From Vreelandella neptunia (lineage in GTDB: Bacteria; Pseudomonadota; Gammaproteobacteria; Pseudomonadales; Halomonadaceae): a stretch of 64,000 nucleotides of DNA. The notes under the pieces are model-generated. The model was not told the DNA's origin. It made no database searches and saw nothing but the letters and a program-made list of their open reading frames with translations. A program made the translations under genes and the position numbers. This document shows, in pieces, positions 63,961 through 64,000 of this stretch (positions within the stretch are counted from its first letter, which is position 1; each line of letters begins with the position of its first letter). Location of the stretch: contig NZ_JHQL01000001.1 in the NCBI RefSeq assembly GCF_000712975.1, forward strand, positions 62,001-126,000, read 5' to 3'.

Positions 63961-63999
63961 CTAAACCTTAACCTTGGAAAGGCGCAAATTAAGCATCGA
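63961..63999 (-). CDS. malF: C-terminal end of MalF (partial)
   Basis: The last 12 codons of a gene entering from the right edge. The tail [10 protein letters not shown] followed by TAG resembles the LNLKATKMKFD-type end of E. coli MalF. The position directly upstream of malG fits the malEFG order. Only this tail is visible. Confidence 0.65.
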   Translation of the reverse strand, partial: SMLNLRLSKVKV

Positions 64000-64000
64000 C

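Overview
The window reads as a chromosomal segment of a halophilic gammaproteobacterium, most likely Halomonas or a close relative. Three things point there: an alpha-glucosidase with the length and catalytic spacing of the Halomonas sp. H11 enzyme HaG, an EIIA-HPr-EI fructose phosphotransferase fusion, and a large potassium-uptake block (trkA, kdpFABCDE, trkH/trkI). All functional names are from recognition of motifs, length and context; no database search was possible.

Layout. 1-2850: tail of a cytochrome oxidase locus and a copper-type P-ATPase. 2859-5990: a small winged-helix protein, a PA0069-family radical SAM protein with a striking palindrome upstream, and a chemoreceptor. 6127-21503: a purine and glyoxylate catabolism region. 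It has a urate/xanthine permease, hiuH, puuD and uraD (urate to S-allantoin), then gcl, hyi, garR/glxR and a glycerate 2-kinase (glyoxylate to 2-phosphoglycerate), with IclR and GntR regulators. The pyruvate dehydrogenase genes aceE-aceF sit inside it, and aceE is broken by a frameshift and a large internal deletion. 21745-22611 is a Tsx/OmpK-like channel. 22743-34647: central sugar metabolism (pgi, fruBKA with fruR, mgsA, pyk, gap). 34662-49624: alpha-glucoside/maltose use. It comprises a LacI regulator, a complete ABC importer with an alpha-glucosidase, a LamB-like porin, MalT, a second alpha-glucosidase and a second MalK-like ATPase. 49785-51777: a DUF3455 secreted protein and an ECF sigma/RskA anti-sigma pair. 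51849-62857: potassium uptake. 63060-64000: malG and the last codons of malF.

Regulation can be read in several intergenic regions. TTGTATACAA-type palindromes recur before the permease, hiuH, gcl and uraD. An IclR-like box lies just upstream of a TTGACA promoter at gcl. FruR operators lie between fruB and fruR, HexR-like sites before pgi and between pyk and gap, CTTAATCGATTAAG operators before the alpha-glucoside importer, and a KdpE-like T-tract before kdpF.

No tRNA, rRNA, CRISPR array, transposase or prophage gene was seen. The content is mainly known metabolism. The observations most worth checking are the doubly damaged aceE, the GTATAC regulon, the double palindrome before the radical SAM gene and the five-copy 14-bp repeat before the Tsx-like gene.
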